A DNA stretch of 64,000 bases from Elephas maximus indicus (Eukaryota > Chordata > Mammalia > Proboscidea > Elephantidae), in NCBI RefSeq assembly GCF_024166365.1, contig NC_064838.1, forward strand, positions 76,710,001 through 76,774,000, given 5' to 3'. The notes beneath the pieces are model-generated. The model made no database searches, had not been told where the DNA came from, and was given only the letters and a program-made list of their open reading frames with translations. Shown here in pieces: positions 35,238-46,713 of this stretch. How positions within the stretch are numbered: position 1 is the first letter of the stretch; each line of letters begins with the position of its first letter. The position numbers were made by a program, and so were the translations under genes.

Positions 35238-35261
35238 TGCCATGGTTATATAACAGGATTT

Positions 35262-35475
35262 CCCAGATGGACTGGGATTGAATTACAGCTCCAGCACCTA
35301 GCTGTGTGATGACTTGGTGCAAGTTAATCTTCCTGTGTCACAGTTTGCTCAGCTGTTAAATGGCTAGCAACGACACCAACATTTAGAATTGTTATGGGAA
35401 TTAAAACTTTTAATGTAAGTAAAGCACCTTGAAGATGTCCTGGCATTTATAAAAGGCTAATATTATTATCCATTA
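35262..35475 (+). mobile_element. MIR-type SINE remnant
   Basis: 'cagctccagcacctagctgtgtgatg', 'gtcacagtttgctcagctg', 'ggaattaaaacttttaatg', 'taagtaaagcaccttgaag' follow the sense MIR order through the core to the 3' end. This is an old placental repeat. Confidence 0.78.
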
Positions 35476-36170
35476 TTGTTGTTGTTATTAACCATTACTT
35501 ATTATTATGACCATCCATTTATAATTATTTTTATTAAAACTAATTTTAATTTATTTTTCAGATTGTTACTCAGTATGCTATACAACATGAACAGTATTCT
35601 CTAATTTATTTTCCTTTTATATCACAGCATTATTGTTGGCATGAAGTGAGACCTGAAAAGCAAAACCATTCAAGTCTCAAGTTGCAATTTCTCTGTGAAT
35701 TCTCTGCTAATATTAGAGTTTATACCATTATGTCTACTTTGTGGACTATAATACCTATAGTACCCATCACTGTACAGCACTTAGAATTGCAATCAGGTTA
35801 ATAGCTTTTGTATGCATTTTCTTTTACTGATAACAAATGATCTGAGAGGTAAATGCTGTGACTGTTTTCCTACTTGAAAGCAACATGGATCCTAGAAAAT
35901 AGGCGTTCACCTAATATAGTGCTCAGGATTTGATTCTGAACTGAAATAAAGGGACACACATTATCAAAATGAAAGCATCACCCTTAAGAGGGAAAGGATT
36001 AAGACTCGCAAAAGGACAAAAGAATTGAATCTTTATGTATTACTTTAAGAACGACAGCATTTACTAAAAAATAATTAAATTCATGTTAATTGAATAAAAT
36101 GACTTTGAGTGATAAGTGAGATAGCATCTCTAATTATACTAACTCAACTCTTTGGCGAGATGAAGTTATC
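35476..36170. other. No gene recognised
   Basis: AT-rich, with TTA/TTG-rich low-complexity sequence at about 35460-35560. Confidence 0.45.
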
Positions 36171-36786
36171 CATGTATAACATTAAATATGTAGATTTGTC
36201 TGTGTTTTTCTCAAGAGAACAGGGTAGAAAGAGCAGAGATTTACCCTGTGTATTCTCCCAAAAATATCTATATTACTCTTCTTTATTGAAGATGTTTAAG
36301 TTCCTATTACTTAAAGGGAAATAAAACTTAATGTTATCATATTTTTAATTCAAATCTAAGCATCCATTCCCTGGAAAAAATCCAAATGATTAAGGAATGT
36401 GTAACAATATTCTGAAGGAGTCCTGGTGACACAGCAGTTAAGTGCTCAGCTGCAAACCAAAACTTCAGTGATTCAAACTCACCAGCTGCTCTGTGGAAGG
36501 AAAATGTGGCAGTCTGCTCCCACAAAGATTTACAGCCTTGGAAACCCTATGAGGCAGTTCTACTCTACCTGATATGGTCATCATGAGTCCGAATTTACTC
36601 AAAGGCAATGGGTTTGGCTTTGTTTAACAGTATGCTGATTCAGTTAGCTATTAGCCACTGTCAATGTCCTCAATCTACCTAAACCTCATCTATGTTTGTA
36701 GTTTTGATATAAATGAAGAATATAAACCCTGAAAGTAAATTTGAAAAACGGTACGAGCTTAAAACTTTGTATTATTTTGTAAATTT
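36171..36786 (+). repeat. Left copy of a 0.6 kb direct repeat flanking an L1
   Basis: From 'catgtataacattaaat' to 'attattttgtaaat' it matches 37491-38100 in the same order, including a SINE in the same place in both. The L1 at 36787-37490 lies exactly between the copies. Confidence 0.9.
36416..36625 (+). mobile_element. SINE, long variant, in the left repeat copy
   Basis: 'gagtcctggtgacacagcag' to 'caatgggtttggctttg', with the extra section 'gtggcagtctgctcccac'. Its counterpart is at 37733-37938, so this SINE was in place before the 0.6 kb segment was duplicated. Confidence 0.9.
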
Positions 36787-37490
36787 TTTTTATTGTACTT
36801 TAAATGAATGTTTACAGAGCAAACTAGTTTCTCATTAAACAATTAATACACATACCGTTTTTTGACATTGGTTGCCAACCCCAGGGTATGTCAGCACTCT
36901 TCCCTTCTTGACCTTGGATTCCTCACTATAAGCTTCCCTGTCCCCTTCGGCCTTCTCGTCCTTGCCCCTGGGCTTGTGTGTCCGTTTAGTCTCATTTTGT
37001 TTTATGGGTTTGTCTAATCTTTGGCTGAAGGGTGAACCTCAGGAGTGACTTCATTACTGAGCTATAAGAGTGTCAGGTGCCGTACTCTCAGGTTTTCTCC
37101 AGGTTCTGTCAAACCAGTAAATCTGGTTTTTTTTTTTTTTTTTTGTGAGCTGGAATTTTGTTCTACATTTTTATCCAGCTCTGTCCAGGACCTTCTATTG
37201 TGATCGCAGTCAGAGCAGTTGGTGGAGGTAGCCAGGCACCATCTAGTTGTGCTGGACTCAGTCTGGTGGAGACTGTGGTAGTTGTGGTCCGTTAGTCCTT
37301 TGGACTACTTTTCCCTTGTGTCTTTGGTTTTCTTCATTCTCCCTTTCTCCAGAAGGGGTGAGACCAGTGGAATATCCTAGATGGCAGCTCACAAGCTTTT
37401 AAGACCCCAGATACTACTCACTAAAGTAGAATGTAGAACATTTACTTTATAAATTATGTTATGCCAATTGAGCTAGATGTTTCCCAAGAA
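36787..37490 (-). mobile_element. L1 3' UTR, antisense, between two direct repeats
   Basis: T run at about 36784-36791, then 'tattgtactttaaatgaatg' and the lineage 3' UTR in reverse ('gtgagaccagtggaatatcc', 'cagctcacaagcttttaag'), 5'-truncated near 37490. It differs more from the 19533 and 55795 copies than they do from each other, so it is a related subfamily. Confidence 0.88.
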
Positions 37491-38100
37491 CACGTATAAC
37501 ATCAAATACATTAAGATTTGACTATGTTATTCTCAAGAGAACAGGGTAGAAAGAACAGAGATTTACCCTGTGTATTCTCCCAAAACTGTATTATTCTTCT
37601 TTCTTGAAAAATTTTAAGTTCATATTACTTAAAGGAAATAAAGCAATGTTATCATATTTTTATTTGAAATCTAAGCATCCATTCCCTGGGAAAAATCCAA
37701 ATGATTAAGGAATGCATAACAATATTCTGACTATGTCGTGGTGGCACAGTGCTTAAGTGCTTGGTTGCTAACCAAAGGTCGGTGATTCAAACCCATTAGT
37801 CACTCTGTGAGAGAAAGATGTGGCAGTCTGCTTTCATAAAGATTTAGAGCCTTAGAATCCCTGTGAGGCGGTTCTACTCTACCCTATAGAGTCGTAAGGA
37901 GTTGGAATCCACTCAAAGGCAATGGATCTGGATTTGGTTAACAACATCCTGACTCAGTTAGATATTACTCACTGTCAATGTCCCCAATCTACCTAAATCT
38001 CAGCTATGTTTGTATTTTTGATATCAATTAGCAACTTAAACTCTGAAATTAATTTGAAAAACAATATGATCTTAAAACTTTATTATTTTATAAATTCTTT
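37491..38100 (+). repeat. Right copy of the 0.6 kb direct repeat
   Basis: 'cacgtataacatcaaat' to 'ttataaattcttt'. It shares long exact stretches with the left copy, such as 'caagagaacagggtagaaag' and 'aatctaagcatccattccct', with scattered substitutions and small indels. Confidence 0.9.
37733..37938 (+). mobile_element. SINE, long variant, in the right repeat copy
   Basis: 'gtggtggcacagtgcttaag' to 'gcaatggatctggatttgg'. Same insertion site as 36416-36625, preceded in both by 'taacaatattctga'. Confidence 0.9.
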
Positions 38101-38503
38101 AACTTAAAAATATCATTTTCTTTAAAATAAATTTTTCTTGAATTCTTCAATGATTATAAATTTATTCCATGAATTGTTTTACTTTAAATAGTTTTTTAAA
38201 ATATCATCAGAACTAAAATACATAAATATAATTGTATTTTGCTACAAAGTCTTTGCAAGAAATGAAGTTTTCTAACAAAAACATAGCAGTTTTTTGAATT
38301 TTCAGTGTTTCAAAGTAATTTAATACCACTATTTAAAATAAGTATTTGTGTTCAATTATATTTTATAGAGTCAGAAATATAAAGGAGTTGCTTTAACAAA
38401 ATGGCATATTTGTTACTCTATATTGTTAGTTTTAATAATATTTTAAACTGAAGTTGAGTATTAATAAAAAGTTCATATTTACCTTTATTATTTGGGATTA
38501 TAG
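38101..38503. other. No gene recognised
   Basis: Very AT-rich unassigned sequence. Confidence 0.5.
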
Positions 38504-38713
38504 CAGCCCTGGTGGTGCAGTGATTAAAGTTCTCAGTTCCTATTCAAAAAAATCTGGAGTTAGAACCCACCTGCTGCTCTATGGACGAAAGTTGCAGCAG
38601 TCAGCTTCTGTAAAGAGTTATAACCTTGGAAACCCTATGGGGCAATTCTCCTCTGTCCTGCAGGGTTGATATGGGTAGGAATCAAACTTGGTGGCAGTGG
38701 GTCTGAGTTTTGG
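38504..38713 (+). mobile_element. SINE, long variant
   Basis: 'agcagccctggtggtgcag' onward, internal 'ttgcagcagtcagcttctg', 3' end 'ggtggcagtgggtctgag'. Confidence 0.87.
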
Positions 38714-39679
38714 TCTATTTGTGATAATCTTGTTCCTTCCTCACTGAAGAGGGTTTACATATTTAAGTATTTAAATTATTTCGGCTGAAACAACTTGTTT
38801 TGTCAGTGGTATTCAATCCCCCTTTAAAACAGTCCATTTAGTTTGAACCTGCAATGCTCTTTAAAAACGAAATAGTTATCTCTGCCCTTTGGGACCTCTT
38901 CTACCTGACACAGTTAAATTTCCAATTAAATGAATCTCTTTGGCACTCTCTGGTTTAGTTTATTTATTTATTTTCTCAGATAGCTCTCTCTCTAACCAGA
39001 TTACTCTTCCTCTGCAGCCTCTCAATGGAATAGAGTGTGCAGAAAGTTTTATTTCATAGACTTGAATAGGGTCCTGGAGTGCCCTTAACGGAGCAATACA
39101 TTGGAGACCATCCAAAACTGACACAAATCCAATTCTCACCCTATCTATTATGACTGCTTCGCATTGGCCCTCTTGTCCTGTTAAACTGAGCTCCTGTCAC
39201 ATTTTCCTCAAGTTATTTTGCTTATTTTCTCCTCTGAAATGGGAGCCTTGATCAAAATTCAGAGAGTAGCCTCTGTAAGTGTAGTAATAAAAGTTCTGAC
39301 AGCAAAGAGCATTTTTACCTACAAACCATATAATACGTAATTTATTTCTTCAAGACTTCCTGGCAAACTGAGAAGTTGTTGTTGGATATATTAAATCTAG
39401 TTTAAAAGTATTTTTTTCCCCAAGATTAATTCAACAGGGAGACTTTTTTCTTTCCTTGCAGCATTCTACTATCTTTCCCCAACTTCATTCCTTCTGTGAA
39501 CCCACTTTTAAGGTGTGAATCATATTAAACTTCACTTAGGAGAAAATAAGCTTCTGATCTAATTCCAGCTGAGATGAGAGGCAAGATTGCAGGACAATAG
39601 TCAGTCTATTGTTATAAAATTCTTCCCCTTCAAGTCTTCAAATAAGAGTGACATTTAGGTAGTATGATCTTTAAGATCA
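38714..39679. other. Unassigned interval
   Basis: Less AT-rich than its left flank in places ('gcattggccctcttgtcctg' near 39160). It might hold an old retroviral internal piece, but I found no motif to support that. Confidence 0.35.
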
Positions 39680-40240
39680 TAAGTCAACTTGGCTGGGCCA
39701 TGATTCTCAGTGGTTTGGCAGTTATGATGTAGTTTGGCAGTTGTATAATGTTGTAATCACTTTCATGACCAGATCTGTTTTAACGTGATCACCTCCATGA
39801 TGGGATCTGCTGTGAGTCACCAATCAGTTAAATAGGAGTTTCTTTGGAGGGGAGGCCTGCATCCAATATCTGTGGACATTCTGCCAAAGCTCCCTGGATT
39901 TGCACTGCCCCGGATCCAGCATTCAGTTCATCAGAATCTAACCTCCAGTTCTTTTGACTTGGGTCAGCAGCCTACCAACTTACCTGCTGATTTTGGATTC
40001 ATCAGCCTTCCTAGCAGTGAGCAATCAGCCTGCCCTCTGATATGTGGTTCTTGGGATCATCAGCCCCTGACTCCTGACCCAGGGACTTCGGGTTTGCTAG
40101 CTTCTACAACTGTGTAAAAAATTTCCTATATATTATATATAGACAGAGAAATTTATCTCAAGGACATTATATATATAGTATATATGCTTCTCTGGCTTTG
40201 CTTCTCTATAGAACGTAGCCTGAGTCAGGTAGTTTAAGAA
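39680..40240 (+). mobile_element. LTR-like repeat
   Basis: Begins 'agtcaacttggctgggccatg' and ends 'gcttctctatagaacgtagcc', a layout like MaLR-type LTRs ('actgtgtaa...' then an AT microsatellite, then the 'ctctatagaac' end). The AT-rich part at about 40128-40190 is a variable (TATA)n patch. Family not assigned. Confidence 0.5.
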
Positions 40241-40341
40241 TATTGGTTTGAAACCGTATTTCTCCTTGTGAAAATATGTTACTTCCTATAATTTAGTAAA
40301 TAGTGATTTCTAAGTGTTTAATTACTTCCAACTTCAAGGTT

Positions 40342-40466
40342 AGTGGAATGTATATATACTTTCATAATTAATGTATAGGTTGTATAAAGTATCTGTCTAT
40401 CTATAGTGGAATATGTATGTATTTCACCACTAAACTAAAGGTTGTATAAAGTCTATATCTATCTAT
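40342..40466 (+). repeat. Two-copy tandem repeat, about 62 bp, with TCTA units
   Basis: 'agtggaatgtatatat' to 'ctgtctatctat' (40342-40404), then 'agtggaatatgtatg' to 'atatctatctat' (40405-40466). A (TCTA)n stretch follows to about 40480. Confidence 0.75.
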
Positions 40467-40756
40467 CTATCTGCATATTTATCTTTATATCTCCCAGAAA
40501 GAGAAATCCTATAATATTATAATATCAGAGATTGATTAGAGAAGTTAATTGAGAGGTATCTGGAACTATGACCTTTAAAACATGGAAGGTGAGTGAAGAG
40601 TGGGTGGTGAGAAAGACCTTCCATGGGAATCAAGTGTGGCAGAGCACAACAATAGGGTGAAATGACAGGTAGGCCTGAACTACAGTAGGGGCACATCCCA
40701 GAAGTCACTAAGCTAAAAGGAAATTCTAAAGTCTCACAATTTGCATGGGGTTATAT

Positions 40757-41504
40757 TGTGCATTTGTGGGCTGAAATTGACTGGTATTAGCTACTTTGAA
40801 TCAGACAATTGTATGGTCTACTATGTCCGGAATGACAAATTGAAGAGGAATGGTTTTGCATTCATCATCAAAAAGAACTTCTCAAGATCTATCCTGAAGT
40901 ACAATGCTGTCAGTGAAAGGATAACATCTGTATGCCCACAAGGGAGACAAGTTTATCAGACCGTTATTCAAATTTACACACCAACCACTAAGACCAAAGA
41001 TGAGGAACTTAGGACTTTTGCCACCTTCTGCAGTCTGAAATTGATCAAACATGCCATCAGGATGCATTGGTAATTACTGGTGATTGGAATATGAAAGTTG
41101 GAAACAAAGAAAAGGCATCAGTAGTTGGAAAATATGGCCTTGATGATAGAAAAAAATGCCAGGGATCACATGACAGAATTGTACAAGACGAACAACTTCT
41201 TCATTGCAAATACCTTTTTGCAACAACAAAAACAGCGACTATACACTTGGACCTCACCAAATTGAATGCATAGGAATCAAATAGACTACATCTGTGGAAA
41301 AGCTCAATATCATCAGTCAGAACGAGGCCAGGGGTTAACTTTGGAACAGACCATCAATTGCTCATATGCAAGTTCAAGTAGAAGCTGAAGAAAATTGGAA
41401 CAATCCACAAGAGCCAAAGTATGACCTTGAGTATATCCTATCTGAATTTAGAGACAATCTCAAGAATAGATTTGACGAGTTTAACACTAATAACCAAAGA
41501 CCAT
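40757..41504 (+). mobile_element. RTE LINE fragment, endonuclease to linker
   Basis: Matches about 8925-9690 of the reference copy: 'gggctgaaattgactggtatt', the VIQIYTPTTKTKDEE peptide near 40963-41010, 'ggtgattggaatatgaaag' (endonuclease GDWN motif, near 41071), and 'gaatttagagacaatctcaag'. The 5' start and everything after 41504 are missing. Confidence 0.88.
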
Positions 41505-41562
41505 TCTATCCTGGACCATCTATTGTGATCCCAGTTAATTACAAATTACATCAGACTGCAGA

Positions 41563-42295
41563 AGTTGGAAAAAATCTTCAATTTCTTCATCTTTGGGATT
41601 AGTGGTTGGTGCATAAATTTGAAAAATAGTTGTATTAACTGGTCTTCCTTGTAGAGGTGTATATATTATCCTATCACTGACAGTATTGTACTTCAGGATA
41701 GATCTGGAAATGTTCTTTGTAACAATGAATGCAATGTCATTCCTGGCATAGTAGACTGTATGATTGTCCTATTCAAAATGGGCAATATCAGTCCATTTCA
41801 GCTCATTAATGCCTAGGGTATTGATGTTTATGTGTTCCATTTCATTTTTGATGATTCCCAATTTTCCTAGATTCATACTTCGTACATTCCACATCCAGAC
41901 TACTAATGGATGTTTGCAGCTGCTTCTTTTCATTTGAGTCTTGCCACATCAGCAATTGAAGGTCTTGAATTGAGTAAACATCCACGTCATTAAGGCCGAC
42001 CCAACTTTCAGGAGACAGCTCTTCCCCAGTCCTCTTTTGAGTGCCTCCCCCCTCGAGGGGCTGGCTCAACTTCTGGTACTATACCAATGTTTTGCTGGTA
42101 TTCATAAGGTTTTCACTGGTTCATTCTTTTCAGAAGTAGATCACCAGGTCCTTCTTCTCATTCTTAGTCTAGAAGCTCAGCCAAAACGTGTCCACCACTG
42201 TGGACCCTGCTGGTGTTTGAATTTCAGTGGTATAACTTCTAGCATCGCAGCAACACACAAGCTGCACAGTACAACAAACTGACAGACCTGTGGGG
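41563..42295 (-). mobile_element. RTE LINE fragment, 5' end, inverted relative to its neighbour
   Basis: Minus-strand piece that begins at the true RTE 5' end near 42295 ('gtctgtcagtttgttgtac' on the minus strand, compare 8449) and stops in the endonuclease region at 41563. It overlaps the 40757-41504 fragment over about 265 bp of endonuclease sequence in opposite orientation. Confidence 0.88.
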
Positions 42296-42369
42296 GTTCT
42301 ACCCTTTAAAAAAAAAAAACTTTAGTCCCCCCAAAATTGATGTATTTGCCACATAAAAAACACATTCAC

Positions 42370-43466
42370 CCATCATATAACAGCAAATGTCTTAAATCGA
42401 CTCCAAATCCAAAATATAAAAATTCCTCTTCATCTGTGAAATCTAGAATACAAGTTTTCTGCTTCCAATGTACAATGGAGGAACAGGACAAGCTAGACAT
42501 TTATATTACAAATAGAAGAAATTGGAGGAAAATAAGAGACAATAGGCACCAAGCAGGTCAACAGAACACATTATATTAGCCCCAAGACTTGAAAATAATT
42601 CTCTGTTCTCTGAGACCATTTAGGCAATGGTCTTGCTGTCCACACCCTAGATATTGGCCACGCTTTTCAGGTTTTGGGTGGAGGCCCCTCAGCTCTAGGC
42701 TTCAGTTCCTTTTTCTAGGGCCAGTGAAACAGTAACTCTGCTCCCTCAAATTTGGGCGGTCCCATTCTCCTAGTCTATCTGAGAGGCAACTCCACCCTTA
42801 GGGACCCCAGAAGTCATGGCAGAGACTGAGGCAGCTGTGCTTCCTGTGTTCTTGTCTTTTCATCTTCTGCTTCTTAATTCCTTGGCCTCTTGGTCCCTCC
42901 AGACTCACTGCCCACATCTGCCCTGCTGGGGCAAGTGTTCCAAAGCTCTTTAGGTCCACTGATAAGTTCCTGGAGGTGCTCCACTCCTCCTGTAAACTTC
43001 AGCTGGAAGGCACTCAGCTTTCTTGATCCTTGGGTCAGCAAGCCTACCTCCACCTGTAAGTGCTCGGAGACACCCCACTCTGCCACGAAGCTTCCTGCCA
43101 AAGGCACTCATTTCTCTCCATACGTGGGTCGACACTAGTGCTGTATCACATTGGTTTCCTGGTGTTGTCACCGTCTCAGAGCAGCTGCTGACTCTTGGCA
43201 GCCTCTGTCTCTCGGCAGCTACCATACCTCTGCTGCTTCTCAACTTCGGTACCATCTCCAGTGTAATAGTTCCCCTTATTTCCTTCTGAGACCTGACCAG
43301 AATTTTCTTTGATGTCCATAATTCCACCAGTATTCCCTTCAAAGCAATCCAGGCTTTCAGTATTAGGCACTTTAAAAAGTTTCCAGCCTCTAACCACTTA
43401 CAGTTTCAAACAGCTTCTATGTTTCAGGTATCTGTTAGACAACAACCTACTCCTGGTACCAAATTG
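42370..43466 (-). mobile_element. ERVL-MaLR internal region, antisense
   Basis: Ends at the LTR boundary with 'tcctggtaccaaattg' (minus: caatttggtaccagga), the usual sequence just inside MaLR LTRs. The part at 42830-43130 is similar in reverse to 46930-47100 of the complete MaLR element. Open frames of up to 130 codons here have no retroviral domain, as expected for MaLR internal sequence. Confidence 0.7.
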
Positions 43467-43929
43467 TGTCTTAGCTATCTACTGTGGCTATAATAGAAAT
43501 ACCACAAGTGGATGGCTTTAACAAACATAAATTTATTCTTCCATGGTCTAGTACTCTAGAAGTCCGAATTCAGGGCAGCAGCTCCAGGGGAAAAGCTTTC
43601 TCTCTGTGTCAGGTCTGGGGGAGTTCCTTGTCATAAATCTTCGCTGGTCAAGGAGCATTTCTGCGGAGGAACCCCGGGTCCAGAGGATGTGCTATTCTCC
43701 TGGCTCTTGTACTTTTGTGGTATGAGACTCCCCTGTCTCCCTGCCCACTTCTGTCTTTAATATCTCAAAAGAGATTGACTTAAGGCACAACTGAATTTTG
43801 TAGATTGAGTCCTGCCTCATTAACATAAGTGCCTCTAATCCTGCCTCATTAACATCATAGAGGTAGGATTCACAACACATTTGAAAATCATATCAAATGA
43901 CAAAATGGTGGAGAATAACACAATATGGG
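43467..43929 (-). mobile_element. MaLR LTR, antisense, 5' end truncated
   Basis: 'tgtcttagctatctactgtgg' at 43467 is the complement of the LTR 3' end. About 60 bases of its 5' end are missing, where a SINE follows. Confidence 0.8.
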
Positions 43930-43937
43930 CTGTCTTA

Positions 43938-44095
43938 GCCCTTGTGGCGCAGTGGTTAAGCATTCGGCTCTAACCAAAAGGCCGGCAGTTCAAGTCCATC
44001 AGCCACTCCTTGGAAACCCTGTGGGGCAGTTCTACTCTGTCCTATAGGGTCATTTTATGTCAGAATCGACTTAAAGGCAATGGGTTTGGTTTTGG
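43938..44095 (+). mobile_element. AfroSINE-type SINE, first of a head-to-tail pair
   Basis: 'gcccttgtggcgcagtgg' to 'caatgggtttggttttgg'; nearly intact. Confidence 0.92.
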
Positions 44096-44096
44096 A

Positions 44097-44274
44097 AAAC
44101 CTGGTGGCATAGTGGTTAAGTGCTGTGGCTACTAATCAAAAGGTTGGCAGTTTGAATCTATAAGTTGCTTATTGGAAACTCTATGTGGCAGTTCTACTCT
44201 GTCCTATAGAGTCACTACAAGTTAGAATAGACTCAAAAGCAAAGTTTTTTTTTTGTTGTTGTTGTTTGTTTTTA
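44097..44274 (+). mobile_element. SINE, second of a head-to-tail pair
   Basis: Starts immediately after the first with 'aaacctggtggcatagtgg' and ends in a T/G-rich tail. More diverged than its neighbour, so it is the older of the two. Confidence 0.88.
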
Positions 44275-44803
44275 ATCATCTAATGTTGCCATAACAGAAA
44301 TACAAAGAGAAATTTATTTTCCCATAGTCAGGGTATCAGCTCCAGGGAAAGGCTGTTTGTCTCTGCTGGCTCTGGAGGAAGGTCCTTGTCATCAATCTTT
44401 CCCTGGACTAGAAGCTTCTCTGCGCAGGAATCCCAGGTGCAAAGGATGAGCTCTGCTCCCTGCACTGCTTTCTTGGTGGTATGAGGCCCTTCCCCACGCC
44501 CCCTTTGCTTCCCTTTCCTTTTTATCTTTTGAGAGATAAAAGGTAGTGGAGGCCACATCCCAGGGAAACTCCCTTTACATTGGATCAGGGACATGACCTG
44601 GGTAAGGATGTTACAATCCCACCCTAATCCTATTTAACATAAAATTACAATCACAAAATGGAAGAAAATCACACAATACTGGGAATCATGGCCTAAACAA
44701 GTTGACACATATTTTTAGGGGACACTATTCAATTCATTACCCTGGGAATCACAGCCTAGCCAAGTTGACACACATTTTTGGGAGACACAGTTCAATGCAT
44801 AAC
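44275..44803 (-). mobile_element. MaLR-type LTR, antisense, with internal duplication
   Basis: Same LTR subtype as 6763-7264. Its 5' end part is present twice: 44679-44740 and 44742-44803 ('ctgggaatca...ccta/gcc...aagttgacaca'). Confidence 0.8.
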
Positions 44804-46192
44804 ACGTACAAAAACCTGAAGTAATTGCTATTTTATGTAAATCAGATTTCACAGTGGGAACTGCCCTGACTGAATTAAGACACCTAACTACAATAGGGCT
44901 GAATGGACCCTGTGGTGGTAGGAGCCAAGTGGTGGCATTGAATAAACAAAGACAAGGAAGATGTAGTTACCGCAATGAACTGCAGAGTCAAAGCAGTAAT
45001 CAGAATAGTCTGATTTGTATGGACTTGTGGCGTTGTCTACTTGTCATGATGTCCCTAGGAATGAAATAGATATTTACTTGACCTGTACAAGCAGAAGAAT
45101 TTTAGGTCAAGTGAACAGCAGTCTAACCTGAATCCTCAAAATAGAGAGTCACAGCACATCAATCAATTCCCGTTTTTGAGCGAGTTTATGGACCCACAAC
45201 TCCTTGAATGAAGGAAGGCTAGGCCTCGTTCTCTTGAGGAAGTACCTCATTACACTGGTAAAATTTACACTGTTAATCTTTCTACCAGCCTCCCCAAAGG
45301 AATCTACAACCTTTCACAAGAGATACTGTTCACTGGGGAAAAGGAAATAATCAATTTTTTTTGGAATTACTGGATACTGGTTCTGAACTGACACTAATTC
45401 CAGGAGGCCCAAAATGTCACTGTGGCTTACCAGTCAGAGTAGGGGCATACGGAAGTCAGGTTATTAATGGAATCTTAGCTAATGTCCGTCTCACAGTAGG
45501 TTCAGTGGGTCCACGAATCCATCATGTATTGATTTCTCCAGTTCTAGAATGCATAATTGAAATAGATATGCATAATTGAAATAGATATACTCAGCTACTG
45601 GCAGAATACTCACATTGGATTCCTGACTAGTGGAATAAGGACCATTATTAGAAAAAGCCAAGTAGAAGCCATTAGAACTCCCCTACCTAGTAAAATAAAA
45701 AAAAAACCTAGTAAAATAGTGAACCAAAAACAATACCACATTCCTGGAGGGATTGCAAAGATTACTGCCACCATCAAGGACTTAAAAGATGAAGGGGTGG
45801 TGATTCCCACCACATCCCCAACCAACTCACTTATTTGGACTGTGCAAAAAACAAAACAACAACAACAACAAAACAGATGGAACTTGGAAAATGAAAATGG
45901 ATTATTAAAAACTTCACCAGGTGGTGACTCCAATTGGAGCTGCAGTTCCAGATGTGGCTTCATTGCTTGAGCAAATTAATACATCTGGTACCTGGTATGC
46001 AGATATTGATCTGCTTAATGCCTTTTCCCCATACCGTTTTTAAAGGACCACCAAAAGCAGTGTGTCTTCAGCTGGCAAAGCCAGCAATATACCCTCAGTG
46101 TCCTATCTCCGTGATATATCAACTCTCAAGTCCTATGTTATAATTTAGTCCACAGGTACCTTGATTGCCTTTCCCTTCCACAAGATATCACA
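44804..46192 (+). pseudogene. ERV-L-like gag end, protease and N-terminal reverse transcriptase, decayed
   Basis: The protease active-site triplet DTG is coded at 45373-45381 within a 72-codon open piece. The RT N-terminal region opens at 45719 with IPGGIAKITATIKDLK and the GVVIPTTSP region. A short CAA-rich expansion at about 45850-45875 disturbs the frame after the IWTVQKT part. The stretch then decays to the point where the MaLR element enters, which is within the RT palm just before the catalytic box. Confidence 0.8.
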
Positions 46193-46197
46193 CTGGT

Positions 46198-46713
46198 TGT
46201 CATGAACTGAATTGTGTTCCCCCAAAATCTCCATTTTCTTGGCTAGATCACTCTTCCCTTGTATGATTGTATGATTGTCTACCATTTTCCCTTCTGGTGT
46301 GATTTCCCTATCTGTTGTAAATCCTATCACTATGATGTAATAAGATGGACTAGTGGCAGTTATATTGATGAGGCCTAAAAGATTAGGTAGTGTCTTAAGC
46401 CAATCTCTTTTGAGATATAAAAGGCAGAAGTGAGCAGAGATATTTGGAGACCTCATACCACCAAGAAAGAAGCATCAGGACTAGAGCGTGTGCTTTAGAC
46501 CTGGGATTCCTGCACAGAGAATCTCCTAGTCCAGGAAAAGACTGATGCAAAAAGACCTTCCTCCAGAGCATATAGAGAGAGAAAGCCTTTGCCTGGAGCT
46601 GACGCCCTGAATTTGGACTTCTAGCCTACCAGACTGTGAGAAAATAAATTTCTCTTTGTTAAAGCCACTCACTTGTAGTATTTCTGTGACAGCAGCACTA
46701 GACGACTAAGACA
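46198..46713 (+). repeat. 5' LTR of the complete MaLR element
   Basis: Begins 'tgtcatgaactgaattg' and ends 'gactaagaca'. The poly(A) region 'aaataaatttctctttg' lies near 46645. Confidence 0.88.

Noticed and set aside
42874-43397. Several overlapping open frames of 70-130 codons on both strands
   Set aside because: GC-rich MaLR internal sequence gives long chance frames; no retroviral or cellular domain is present.
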